DNA of 64,000 bases from Pseudomonadota bacterium. Its GTDB lineage: Bacteria > Pseudomonadota > Gammaproteobacteria > Steroidobacterales > Steroidobacteraceae. The stretch is from positions 1-64,000 of the forward strand of contig JADJOO010000010.1 in assembly GCA_016713725.1 (NCBI GenBank), given 5' to 3'. Numbering within the stretch: position 1 is the stretch's first letter; every line of letters begins with the position of its first letter. The notes below the pieces were generated by a model. That model was not told where the DNA came from. It saw only the letters and a list, made by a program, of their open reading frames with translations, and did no database searches. Below are positions 48,002 to 57,404 of the stretch, piece after piece. The position numbers and the translations under genes were made by a program.

Positions 48002-50662
48002 ATGAATTACAGACTCGCATCCGCGGTAGCCGCCGTGCTCGCCGCCAGCCCGACTCAAGTTGTCTGGGCGCAGGCAGCGTCCGGTGGGCTCGAAGAGGTG
48101 GTCGTCACCGCGCAGCGACGCTCTGAAAGCCTGCAGGACGTCCCGTTGGCGATCCAGGCCCTCACCGGCGAGACACTTTCGCAGTTGAACATCTCGACGG
48201 TCGAGGAGTTCGTCAAGTTCCTGCCCAGTGTCACGACCGCCACCCTCGGACCAGGCCAGAGCAACATCTACATACGCGGCCTCAGCATTGGATCGCTCGG
48301 CACCCAGGGATCGGGCACCAACGGCCCCTGGCCGAACGTCGCGGTGTACCTCGACGAGCAATCCACGCAGGTCCCGGGTCGCAACCTGGACGTCTACGCA
48401 GCCGACTTCGAGCGCATCGAAGTGCTGACCGGGCCCCAAGGCACGTTGTTCGGCGCCGGCGCCCAGGCGGGCGTGCTGCGTTACATCACCAACAAGCCAA
48501 AACTCAATGAGTTGTCCGGCAACGTCAAGGTCGGTTACGCGAATACGGCGGACGGCGACGACAGCTACAACGTCGAGGGGGTGGTCAACATCCCGCTCAT
48601 CGACGACAAGCTGGCCATGCGTCTCGTGGGTTACATGGACCACCGTGGCGGTTACATCGACAACGTCTACAGCACCTTCACGCGGCAAGGCACCGACCTG
48701 GGCTTTGCGCGCCGCACGGGCGGTGTTGTTCCGGTCGACTCCCTCGTGATCGACAATGCCGACATCGCCGGCGACAACATCAACGAAGCCGAATACAGCG
48801 GCGTCCGCGCCAGCCTCAAGTGGCAGGTCAACGACGACTGGGATGCCCTGCTGGCCGTCGCCTACCAGAAAATCGAAGGCGAGGGTGTCTTCTACCAGCA
48901 TCCAAACGGTGCCGAATCCGGTTGCGGAACGAACCCCAACTGCACCACGTCGACGCAGCGGCTGAAGCCGCTCCAGGTGACGGTCTTCACCCCGGGCTCC
49001 ACTGAGGATGAGTTCGTCAATACCGCGCTGACGGTCACCGGCAAGGTAGGCACGCTCGACCTCGTCTACGCCGGCGCGTACCTGACGCGCGAAGCGCAGT
49101 CGCTCTCGGACTACACGAACTACGCGCGCGGCGTATGGGGCACGTATTACCAGTGCACCGGCTTCTCAGGCGCCAGCGTGGACAAGTGCTACTCGCCCGC
49201 GAGCTTCTGGGACGACAAGAACGACAGCACCAACATGAGCCACGAGATCCGCCTGAGCAGTCCGGCCGACTGGCGTATGCGCTTCGTCGGCGGCCTGTTC
49301 TACGAAGATCGCTCGGTCGAGGCCCAGACGGACTGGCACTACAAGTCGGTGCCGGAGTGCCCGGACAGCGGCGTCTCCACGGGCAGCTGCTTCCTGTACC
49401 TCGATCCGCGTGCCGCGCCGAAGTTCCAGTCGGCCGCAGGAGACATGAACAATCCGAATCGCCGCGCTTCGGACATCGGCTTCTTCAACGATTTCACGCG
49501 TGATTACTCGCAGTTCGCGGCGTTCGCGTCGGTCGACTTCGACATCCTCGAGAACCTGACCCTGACCCTTGGTACCCGCTATTACGACATCGACAATTCG
49601 ATGGTGGGCGCCAACATGGGGAGCTTCTACTGCAAGGTCTACGGCACGGGCGAATCCGGCCCCTGCACCGGCGCCCTGTATGGCTATGGCGATGAATTGG
49701 CGCCGTACGGCACCAACGTCACCGAACAGGACGACAACGAAAACCAGGCCGACGGTTTCAAGAGCCGCGCCAACCTGACCTGGCGCATCAACCCGGACGT
49801 GCTGGTGTACACCACCTGGTCCGAGGGATACCGGCCTGGCGGCTTCAACCGCGGCTCGGCTTGCGGCGCCAGGGATCCGGTCAGCCTGGTCAACCAGTGG
49901 TGCTTCCCGACGTCCTACGAATCGGACGACCTGACCAACATCGAGGCTGGCTGGAAGACGCAGTTCTGGGGCGGGCGGGCGCAGTTCAACGGCTCGATCT
50001 ACCAGGTGAAGTGGGAGGACGCCCAGACCGGTTTGTTCGCGCCGGAGCTCGGCTTTCCGAACCTGCAGTCCTTCCTGAACGGCCCGGAGTACGAAGTCAA
50101 CGGCGTCGAGTTCAATTTCGTCGTCGCGCCGATGGATGGCCTGACGATCTCGGGGGCCGGCTCGTACAACAAGGGCGAACTCACGAACTCGCCGCAGGTG
50201 ATCAGCAACAACCCGGACAGCCCGACCTTCGGCCAGCCGGTGACAGAGTCGTGCGTCGCAGTCACTGCCGGCGTCTGCTCGGACGTGCGTAGCGTGCAGA
50301 ACCTGTTCGGCACGCCCGGCACGGAGATGGCCAACTCGCCTGAGTTGCAGTTCAACATCCGTGCGCGGTACGAGTGGGCCTGGGGCGAGTACAACCCGTA
50401 CGTTGGCGGCGCGGTGCTGTACCAGGACGAGTCGTTCTCGTCGGCGACCGTGAACAATCGTTTCGTGCAGCCTTCGTTTACCACGATGGACGCGTCGTTC
50501 GGCGTGGCCAAGGATGCCTGGAGCGCCGAGTTCTACGTCGTCAACCTGACGGATGAGAACGAGAGCATGTACACGACGGCCTCGCAGTTCATCCTGGTCG
50601 AAGTACCGATGCGGCCGCGGACCATGGGTCTGCGCTTCGGTTACAGCTTCGGCGGCGAGTAA
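48002..50662 (+). CDS. TonB-dependent outer membrane receptor
   Basis: The 886-residue protein has a signal peptide (MNYRLASAVAAVLAAS, likely cut after VVWAQ). The N-terminal plug starts LEEVVVTAQRRSESLQDVPL and includes IYIRGLSIGSLG and RIEVLTGPQGTLFGAGAQAG. A large beta-barrel follows, ending MGLRFGYSFGGE. Receptors of this class import iron complexes, corrinoids, glycans and other nutrients. Its position beside the LysR-mttB2 module suggests it may bring in the methylated substrate or a corrinoid, but the specificity cannot be read from the sequence. The ATG at 48002 is selected over an upstream GTG because the signal peptide starts there. Confidence 0.9.
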   Translation: MNYRLASAVAAVLAASPTQVVWAQAASGGLEEVVVTAQRRSESLQDVPLAIQALTGETLSQLNISTVEEFVKFLPSVTTATLGPGQSNIYIRGLSIGSLGTQGSGTNGPWPNVAVYLDEQSTQVPGRNLDVYAADFERIEVLTGPQGTLFGAGAQAGVLRYITNKPKLNELSGNVKVGYANTADGDDSYNVEGVVNIPLIDDKLAMRLVGYMDHRGGYIDNVYSTFTRQGTDLGFARRTGGVVPVDSLVIDNADIAGDNINEAEYSGVRASLKWQVNDDWDALLAVAYQKIEGEGVFYQHPNGAESGCGTNPNCTTSTQRLKPLQVTVFTPGSTEDEFVNTALTVTGKVGTLDLVYAGAYLTREAQSLSDYTNYARGVWGTYYQCTGFSGASVDKCYSPASFWDDKNDSTNMSHEIRLSSPADWRMRFVGGLFYEDRSVEAQTDWHYKSVPECPDSGVSTGSCFLYLDPRAAPKFQSAAGDMNNPNRRASDIGFFNDFTRDYSQFAAFASVDFDILENLTLTLGTRYYDIDNSMVGANMGSFYCKVYGTGESGPCTGALYGYGDELAPYGTNVTEQDDNENQADGFKSRANLTWRINPDVLVYTTWSEGYRPGGFNRGSACGARDPVSLVNQWCFPTSYESDDLTNIEAGWKTQFWGGRAQFNGSIYQVKWEDAQTGLFAPELGFPNLQSFLNGPEYEVNGVEFNFVVAPMDGLTISGAGSYNKGELTNSPQVISNNPDSPTFGQPVTESCVAVTAGVCSDVRSVQNLFGTPGTEMANSPELQFNIRARYEWAWGEYNPYVGGAVLYQDESFSSATVNNRFVQPSFTTMDASFGVAKDAWSAEFYVVNLTDENESMYTTASQFILVEVPMRPRTMGLRFGYSFGGE

Positions 50663-50726
50663 TCGGGCATCGCCTCGACGCGGGCCGGTGGGGCAACCCA
50701 CCGGCCCGTTTTCATTGTGGAAAGCA

Positions 50727-52741
50727 ATGCTTCATCATTCCGTGATGCACCCCGCCTCCAGCACAGCCGGTTCATCGCCCACGCCCGTTCCGGACTCAGA
50801 GCTGCGCGAGTTGCAGCACCTGATCGAGGAAAGCCGCTTCGCCGACGCCCTGGCCTCCTCCGAGCTCCTGCTCGAGCACTTCCCCGGGCACCGTGACCTG
50901 CTCTACATGCGCGCCGTGGCACTGCGCCACCTGCAGCGTGTCCCGGACGCGCTGGCGACGCTGGAGATGCTCGAGGACACGCACCCCGCCTACCCGCGGC
51001 TGTTCCAGGAGCGCGGGCATTGCCACGTGTTCCTGAAACAAGCGCCGGAGGCGATCCGGGCTTTTTCACGCGCCGTCGAGTTGAACCCGGCGTTGCCGGC
51101 GAGCTGGCGCCTGCTGGCATCGCTTTACCAGATGGTCGGGCGCACACAGGAATCGGCGAATGCGGCGCAGCACGTTGCCAAGCTTGCCACCCTGCCCACC
51201 GAGGTGGTGACCGCCCGCAGCATGCTCGCCGACGGCAACCTGCGCGAGGCCGAGGACCTCATTCGAGGCTACCTGCGGCGCAAGCCGGATGACATCGAGG
51301 CGCTGCGGGTCCTGGCGCAGGTTGCACACCAGAACGAGTTCTCGAAGGACGCGGCGACGCTGCTCGAGGCCGTGCTCGCGGCCTCGCCAGGCTATCGCGC
51401 GGCCCGGCACGATTACGTGCTCGCGCTGATCGCCCTGCACAAGCACCAGCAGGCCCGTGAACAGATCGAGTTCCTGATTGCCGCGGAACCTGACCACCCG
51501 ACACACCGGATGACGCTGGCCAGCATCCTCGTGGGCGAAGGCTCGACGGAGGCAGCCATTGCCCTGTACGGCGAACTGGCGCGGCAGCAACCTGGCAACC
51601 CGGAGCTGCACTTGTCGCTCGGCCACGCGCTCAAGACACAGGGCCGCCGCGAGGATGCGGAACGCGCCTACCGCGAAGCGGCCCGGCAGCGCGAGAATTT
51701 TGGCGACGCGTACTGGAGCCTTGCCAACCTGAAGACCTATCGCTTTGCCGACGAACAACTCGCCACGATGCGCGAGCAGGTCGACGCCCGGCGTACCCCG
51801 TTCGTCGACCGCTATCACCTCTGTTTCGCGCTCGGCAAGGCGCTCGAAGATCGTGGCGAGTACGCCGAGTCGTTCCGGTTCTATTCCCAGGGAAACGCGC
51901 TCAAGAAGGCGGAATGCAACTACCGTCCCGAACCCCTGGAGCGCACCGTGGCGAAGCAGATCGAACTCTGCACTCGCGAGTTCTTCGAGCAACGGCAGGG
52001 CTACGGCTGCGACGACCCGTCACCGATTTTCATCGTCGGCTTGCCACGCGCCGGTTCGACGCTGCTGGAGCAGATTCTCGCCTCGCACTCGCAGATCGAA
52101 GGCACCATGGAGCTGGCGGACATTCCGCGCCTGGTCAGCTCGCTCGACCTGCACGCGAGCGGAGGGCGCTACCCGGCAGTCCTGGCCCTGCCCTCGGCGG
52201 ACGACTACCGCGGCTTCGGCGAGGCCTATATCCGCGACACGCGCCACTACCGGGTCGGGAACAGGCCGTTTTTCATCGACAAGATGCCGAACAACTTCCG
52301 CCACGTCAGCCTGATCCACCTGATGCTGCCCGACGCGAAGATCATCGATGCCCGGCGGGAGCCCATGGCGTGCTGCTTCAGCAACTTCAAGCAGCTGTAT
52401 GCGCCAGCGGCCAGCCGTTCACCTACAGCCTGGACGACATCGCGCGCTACTACCGTACGTACGTCCGGATCATGGAACACTGGGATTCGGTCCTGCCGGG
52501 TCGCGTGTTGCGCGTGCAGCACGAGGACGTCATAGACGACCTCGAAGGAAGCGTACGGCGGATCCTCGCCTTCTGCGGGCTGGACTTCGAGCCGGCCTGC
52601 GTCGACTTCCACAAAACCGAGCGGCGGGTGCACACCGCAAGTTCCGAGCAGGTCCGCCGACCCATCAATCGCGAAGGCGTGGACCAGTGGCGCAACTTCG
52701 AGCCGTGGCTCGGCCCACTTCGTGCGGCGCTCTGGAAATAG
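50727..52741 (+). pseudogene. TPR-repeat sulfotransferase family protein (frame break at 52401-52404)
   Basis: Tetratricopeptide-like repeats cover about residues 20-400 (for example AIRAFSRAVELNPALPASWR). A sulfotransferase domain follows, with the PAPS-binding motif FIVGLPRAGSTLLEQILASH and a second motif around INREGVDQWRNFEPW. After NFKQLYA the domain continues two bases out of frame as SGQPFTYSLDDIARYY. The extra GC at 52401-52404 explains it, and corrected length is about 670 residues. The stop TAG lies inside a REP-like repeat. The sulfated acceptor is unknown, and the gene looks unrelated to the amine pathway. Confidence 0.85.
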
Positions 52742-52819
52742 GGGACGCTCACCTATTTCCGCGCTCCACCCTACAAGCAGACGCGGCGGTCAACGGAAAT
52801 AGGTGAACGTCCCCTATTT
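52736..52819. repeat. REP-like inverted repeat, copy 1
   Basis: Two 25-base arms at 52736-52760 and 52795-52819 are reverse complements with one mismatch (AAATAGGGGACGCTCACC then TATTTCC). A related pair occurs at 62942-63003, so this is a dispersed element. A partial third unit (CCCTATTTCTC) follows at 52822-52832. The repeat lies between the convergent sulfotransferase and MFS genes and supplies the sulfotransferase stop codon. Confidence 0.8.
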
Positions 52820-52831
52820 CTCCCTATTTCT

Positions 52832-54148
52832 CTACGCCGGCCGGATCCCCGTCGCGCGTTCTTCGTCCTGGATGATGCGCCGGGCCGAGCGGAAGTAGTG
52901 CCACGTCGCCCAGGCGCCCGCGGGCACCAGGCACAGCATGGCGAGCCGCAGCGACTGACCGTTCGCGACGTTGTCCGGGGCGAATGCGTCGCTCAGGAAG
53001 CCGACGAGCTGTGGCGCGACGATGAGATTGCCAACGTTGGCGACAAAGAGCGTTGCGGCACAGAACTGCGCCCGCATGCGCGGCTCGCACAGGTTGTTGA
53101 GCAGGCCGAAGCACGGCCCGATGTAGAAGTAGATCGCCGGGATGAAGAGCCAGAACAGCCACTGCGCCAGTGCGAGCGAGTGCGTGCTGTAAATGACGCC
53201 CGACACAATGGTCGCGATTCCGACGCCCCAGCCCATCATGCGCACGATCTTGCGCGGATCCTTCATCTTCGGCTGCGCCAGCCACCAGCTCGTGGCGAGC
53301 GTCGCCAGGCCGCCACCGATCAGGTGAACCGGCCCCAGGATCGAACCTGCCTCGCCCGGAGTCAGCCCGAAATTACGGATCAGGTAAGTCGGTGTCCACC
53401 ACATCAGGCCCCAGCCCCACAAGGCCGTGAGTGCGCTGGCCGCCATCACGTGCACGGCCGATCGCTGGGTCCACAGGAAACGCATGCTTTCGAGGAACGA
53501 CGCGCCAGCATGGTCACCGCCCTTCTTGTCGAGCTGGCCCCTGCGCGGCTCCCGCACCGTCAGGAAGATCACGAGTCCCACGATGACGCCCGGTATGCCG
53601 AGCACCAGGAACACCGTGCGCCAGTTGTAGTGATCGTTGACGATGCCGGCGATGTCCGCACCAATCCACGCGCCGATCGGCGCGCCGAGCGAAAAAATCG
53701 TTAGCGCCATCGGGCGCTTCGACGCCGGAAAATAGTCGGAAATGATCGAATTTGCGCCAGGCGTGCCCCCCGCTTCACCGATGCCGACGCCAATGCGCGA
53801 GAGCAGCAGCTGCAGGTAGTTCTTCGAGAGCCCGCTGAAGGCCGTCATGACCGACCACGCGACGAGGCAGACAGCGATGATATTGCGCCGGTTGCCGCGG
53901 TCGATGAGCCAGGAGATGGGGAAGCCGAGAACCACGTAGAACAGCGCCAGCGACACGCCGGTCAGGAATGCGATGCCGGAATCCGTCAGTTGCAGCTCGA
54001 GGCGGATAGGTTCCAGCACCGTGGAGATGACGTACCGGTCCGCGATGCTGAGCGTATAGACGAGCACCATCATCAGCAGCACGTACCAGCGCTGCATCGT
54101 CGTGCCCACTCCGCCATCTGCCGCTTCCGGCCGTACTGTAGCCATCAT
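52832..54148 (-). CDS. MFS transporter, spinster-like
   Basis: The 438-residue product has about 12 membrane segments. The first is LLMMVLVYTLSIADRYVIST, the loop motif is GFPISWLIDRGNRRNIIAVC and another conserved stretch is GIGEAGGTPGANSIISDYFP. The GEAG and SDYFP features are typical of the spinster-like/ACS group of bacterial MFS carriers, whose substrates are usually organic acids or lipids. It is divergent from the beta-hydroxyacid dehydrogenase gene across about 290 bases, suggesting a shared catabolic role. The substrate is unknown. Confidence 0.83.
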   Translation of the reverse strand: MMATVRPEAADGGVGTTMQRWYVLLMMVLVYTLSIADRYVISTVLEPIRLELQLTDSGIAFLTGVSLALFYVVLGFPISWLIDRGNRRNIIAVCLVAWSVMTAFSGLSKNYLQLLLSRIGVGIGEAGGTPGANSIISDYFPASKRPMALTIFSLGAPIGAWIGADIAGIVNDHYNWRTVFLVLGIPGVIVGLVIFLTVREPRRGQLDKKGGDHAGASFLESMRFLWTQRSAVHVMAASALTALWGWGLMWWTPTYLIRNFGLTPGEAGSILGPVHLIGGGLATLATSWWLAQPKMKDPRKIVRMMGWGVGIATIVSGVIYSTHSLALAQWLFWLFIPAIYFYIGPCFGLLNNLCEPRMRAQFCAATLFVANVGNLIVAPQLVGFLSDAFAPDNVANGQSLRLAMLCLVPAGAWATWHYFRSARRIIQDEERATGIRPA

Positions 54149-54439
54149 CTGGAACTCTCCCCCGAGCGTGCCGAAGATCCCGCTGGTCTGTTGCCGGCTG
54201 GGCTGGACCCGGAGGGCCCGTGCAATGCAGCTCTCTTGTACTGAAATTCAGCCGCGGATACCAGTCACATCGACGGCGAATTTGACGCTGTCCCGCGCGG
54301 CCAGAAATCCTTTCGGATTCACTGATTTTTTTTGCTTGTTCGGCTGGAGCCCGTGCCAGTAGCCTCCCGCACGAAGACCGGCAGACCGTGCCCGCGACGA
54401 AAGGCCGTATCTGCAGTCCGGCGGGCAGGAGACCAGCAG

Positions 54440-55411
54440 GTGAGCATGCAGACCAGGATCGGCTTCATCGGGCTTGGCAACGTGGGAGCGTCGCTGGCCG
54501 GGAACCTGCTGCGCCACGGCGTGGATCTCATGGTGCGCGACCTCAACGAGGAAGCAGTCGCCGATTTCGTCGCCAGGGGCGCCACGCGCGCCGAGTCGCC
54601 GCGCGCCATGGCGGCGGCCTGCGACATCATCATCACCTGCCTGCCCTCGCCTGCGATCTCTGCGCAGGTCGTGGAAGGTCCCGGCGGCATCCTCGACGGC
54701 TTGAGTCCCGGCAAGCTCTGGCTGGAGATGAGCACGACCGATTCCGCCGAGATCAAGCGGCTCGCGCCGAAGATCGAAGCCACCGGCGCAATGGCCATGG
54801 ATTGCCCGGTTTCGGGTGGTTGCCACCGCGCCGCCACGGGCAACATCTCGATCTTCGCCGGCGGCTCACGCGCCGCGTTCGAGCGAGCGCTGCCGGTGTT
54901 GTCGATCCTGGGTCACCAGATCCTGCACACCGGCGAGATCGGCTCGGCTTCGATGCTGAAGGTGATGACGAATTACCTCTGCACCGTGCACCTGGTGGCG
55001 CTCGCCGAGGCGCTCACGACCTGCAAGGCCATGGGGCTGGACATGAACACCACCTACGAGGCGATCCGCATCTCGTCGGGCAACTCGTTCGTGCACGAGA
55101 CCGAGTCACAGGTGATCCTGAACGGCAGCCGCGACATTGGCTTTACGATGGACCTCGTCGTCAAAGACGTCGGCCTGTTCGACCAGCTCGCGCTCGACCA
55201 CAAGGTGCCGCTCGAACTGTCGCCGTTGATCGTGAAGACTTTCAGGGACGCGGTCGCAAAGTACGGCGCGCGCGAAAACTCGCCGAACATCATCCGGCGC
55301 TACGAAGAACCCTGCGGCCTGAAGGTGCTGGGAACGGGCTTCCCGGCCACGATGGTCGACGACAACCCGAAGGAACCGGGCTTCGAGGTCGTCCCCAGGA
55401 ATAGGGGTTAG
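54440..55411 (+). CDS. NAD(P)-dependent beta-hydroxyacid dehydrogenase (3-hydroxyisobutyrate dehydrogenase-like)
   Basis: The 323-residue protein has the N-terminal NAD motif GFIGLGNVGASLAGNLLRHG, the substrate-binding DCPVSGGCHRAATGNISIF and the catalytic Lys in KVMTNYLCTVHLV. A C-terminal helical domain follows. This is the family of 3-hydroxyisobutyrate, tartronate-semialdehyde and related dehydrogenases. AGGAG lies eight bases before the GTG at 54440; the ATG at 54446 is an alternative start. Its last codons and stop fall inside a G-rich repeat. The substrate cannot be named. Confidence 0.85.
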   Translation: MSMQTRIGFIGLGNVGASLAGNLLRHGVDLMVRDLNEEAVADFVARGATRAESPRAMAAACDIIITCLPSPAISAQVVEGPGGILDGLSPGKLWLEMSTTDSAEIKRLAPKIEATGAMAMDCPVSGGCHRAATGNISIFAGGSRAAFERALPVLSILGHQILHTGEIGSASMLKVMTNYLCTVHLVALAEALTTCKAMGLDMNTTYEAIRISSGNSFVHETESQVILNGSRDIGFTMDLVVKDVGLFDQLALDHKVPLELSPLIVKTFRDAVAKYGARENSPNIIRRYEEPCGLKVLGTGFPATMVDDNPKEPGFEVVPRNRG

Positions 55412-55505
55412 GGGATAGGGGATAGGGGTTAGTCGGAGGTGCAGACGAAATGGATGCGACAGCCTCTCCTCCGACTATCCCCATCCCCCATCCCCTAACC
55501 CCTAT
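55401..55505. repeat. G-rich inverted repeat with quadruplex-type motif
   Basis: Arms of about 38 bases at 55401-55439 and 55468-55505 are imperfect reverse complements. The left arm is built of GGGGTTA/GGGGATA units and contains four GGGG runs with three-base loops (55404-55428), a canonical G-quadruplex pattern. It lies between convergent genes and carries the stop codons of both the hydroxyacid dehydrogenase and purU. It may act as a bidirectional terminator or be an inserted repeat. Confidence 0.8.
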
Positions 55506-56371
55506 CTGAAGATCACCGTCCGGTTGCCATTCAGGAACACCCGGTGTTCCGTGGCGAGCCGAACGGCGCGCGACAACGCCCGGCGTTCGGAGTCCCGTCC
55601 CGCCGCCACCAGCATGTCGGGTGTGAAGGCGTGGTCCACGTGCTCCACGATCTGCTCGATGATCGGGCCTTCGTCGAGGTCCGCAGTGACGAAGTGCGCC
55701 GTTGCGCCGATCACTTTCACGCCGCGGTCGTACGCCTGGTGGTACGGCTTGGCGCCCTTGAAACCCGGCAGGAACGAGTGGTGGATGTTGATTGCACGGC
55801 CGCGCAGCTTGCCGCAGAGGTCGTCCGAGAGAATCTGCATGTAGCGCGCGAGCACCACGAGATCGGTCTGCGTGGAGTCGATGAGCTCGATCAGCTTGCG
55901 TTCCTGCTCGGGCTTGGTCTGGGCGGTGATCGGCAGATGGAAAAACGGGATGCGGTTGTGCGCTGCGACTGGCTGCAACGCGACGTGATTCGACACGATG
56001 GCCGTGATGTCCATCGCCAGCTCGCCGATACGGTGGCGATAGAGCAGGTCCTCGAGGCAGTGGTCGTAGTTCGAGACCATGATCAGGACCCGCGTGCGTT
56101 CGCGCGCGTCGTGGATCTGCCACTCCATCTGTTCGGCAGCGGCGACTTCCTGGAACTGCTGGCGCAGCTCGGCGAGGTCCACCTTCTCGCCCTGGACGGC
56201 GCAGAACGTGACGCGGACGAAGAACCGTTGCGAGATCGTGTCGTCGAACTGCTGCATCTCGACGATGTAGAAGCGCCGCGACGCAAGGAACGTAGTCACC
56301 CGCGCGGTCGTGCCCATGCGGCTATCGCAGGTGGCGGTCAGCACGATGGGGTGGTCGGTGTCGAAACTCAT
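55502..56371 (-). CDS. purU: formyltetrahydrofolate deformylase
   Basis: The 289-residue PurU has an N-terminal ACT domain (about residues 8-85, IVLTATCDSRMGTTARVTTF). The C-terminal formyltransferase-type hydrolase domain has the catalytic segment INIHHSFLPGFKGAKPYHQA and HFVTADLDEGPIIEQ. It hydrolyses 10-formyl-THF to formate and THF. Here it is likely catabolic, linking FolD to the Fds formate dehydrogenase and recycling THF, as PurU does in chloromethane degradation of Methylorubrum. It is divergent from the corrinoid operon. The stop is inside the G-rich repeat. Confidence 0.94.
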   Translation of the reverse strand: MSFDTDHPIVLTATCDSRMGTTARVTTFLASRRFYIVEMQQFDDTISQRFFVRVTFCAVQGEKVDLAELRQQFQEVAAAEQMEWQIHDARERTRVLIMVSNYDHCLEDLLYRHRIGELAMDITAIVSNHVALQPVAAHNRIPFFHLPITAQTKPEQERKLIELIDSTQTDLVVLARYMQILSDDLCGKLRGRAINIHHSFLPGFKGAKPYHQAYDRGVKVIGATAHFVTADLDEGPIIEQIVEHVDHAFTPDMLVAAGRDSERRALSRAVRLATEHRVFLNGNRTVIFR

Positions 56372-56683
56372 GCGGTACTCCGCGGCCTGATCTGGTTCTA
56401 TGTGTCCAGGGGGTCGCAGATTGTCAGAATGCGACGATGCCGCGCAAGCACGAACAGCGCCTTTGGCGGGGCCTGTTCAAGGGGGTTCACCGTCGGCGGT
56501 CGCAAGCATGGACCTAGCGAAAAAATAGATTCAACCGGCCGCTGCCGTGCGCCGGTCCCACCCGGCGGAGGACGCTCTTTACACTGCGCTGCAAATGTCG
56601 CATCGTGACAAGCCAATGTCGCCGCAGCGTCACCGGGAATGGCCCGGGATGCATAAAATCGGCAAAGTACCGGGGAGACAGCA
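56372..56683. other. divergent promoter interval between purU and the corrinoid operon
   Basis: This 312-base gene-free interval must hold the promoters for purU and for the corrinoid-protein operon. GGGGAGA sits just before the ATG at 56684 and is a good ribosome binding site. No cobalamin riboswitch, clear operator or long repeat was recognised by eye. Confidence 0.6.
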
Positions 56684-57397
56684 ATGTCCGATGACCAGGC
56701 CGAAGCTTTCGATCTCAACAGCCTGAGCGACGAGGAACTCGTCGAGCAGGTCCACGACGATCTCTACAACGGTCTCAAGGATGAGGTCGTCGAAGCGACC
56801 AATATCTTCCTCGGTCGCGGCTGGGGAGCAGACAAGGTCCTGAACGACGCACTCGTCGAAGGCATGCGCATCGTCGGTATCGACTTCCGCGACGGCATCC
56901 TGTTCGTCCCCGAAGTGCTGCTTGCGGCCAACGCCATGAAGGCCGGCATGGAGATCCTGCGACCGCTGCTCGCCGAAACGGGCGCAGAACCGATCGGCAA
57001 GGTCGTGATCGGCACCGTCAAGGGCGACATCCACGACATCGGCAAGAACCTGGTGTCGATGATGCTCGAAGGCGCCGGCTTCGAAGTGATCAACATCGGC
57101 ATCAACAATCCGGTCGAGAAATACCTGGCGGCGCTCGAAGAGCACCAGCCCGACATCCTCGGCATGTCGGCCCTGCTCACGACGACGATGCCCTACATGA
57201 AGGTCGTGATCGACACGCTGAAGCAGAAGGGCCTGCGTGACAAGTACATCGTGCTGGTCGGCGGCGCCCCGCTCAACGAAGAGTTCGCGAAGGCCGTCGG
57301 CGCCGACGCCTACTGCCGCGACGCGGCCGTGGCAGTGGAGACGGCCAAGGCGCTGATTGCAGCGCGACGCTCAGCCATCGCTGCCGCGGCGCACTGA
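56684..57397 (+). CDS. corrinoid (cobalamin-binding) methyltransferase protein, MttC/MtgC-like
   Basis: The 237-residue product has the helical B12-binding cap (about residues 15-100) and the Rossmann-like cobalamin domain. The cobalt-ligating motif is GTVKGDIHDIGKN (Asp115, His117, Gly120), followed by GMSALLTTTMPYMK and VGGAPLNEEFAKAVGADAY. It is the methyl carrier, accepting a methyl from the MttB-type enzymes and giving it to the MtgA-like enzyme. It is the only such carrier in the window although three mttB genes are present, so it may serve them all. It leads a tight seven-gene operon ending in RACE. Confidence 0.95.
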   Translation: MSDDQAEAFDLNSLSDEELVEQVHDDLYNGLKDEVVEATNIFLGRGWGADKVLNDALVEGMRIVGIDFRDGILFVPEVLLAANAMKAGMEILRPLLAETGAEPIGKVVIGTVKGDIHDIGKNLVSMMLEGAGFEVINIGINNPVEKYLAALEEHQPDILGMSALLTTTMPYMKVVIDTLKQKGLRDKYIVLVGGAPLNEEFAKAVGADAYCRDAAVAVETAKALIAARRSAIAAAAH

Positions 57398-57404
57398 CGG
57401 TGCG

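Noticed and set aside
54306..54332. Short hairpin followed by a T-run, terminator-like
   Set aside because: The stem AATCC/GGATT is only five pairs and lies in a divergent promoter with no gene upstream on that strand.
56372..56683. Cobalamin riboswitch before the corrinoid operon
   Set aside because: No B12-box-like core or characteristic stems were recognised by eye; a covariance search would be decisive.
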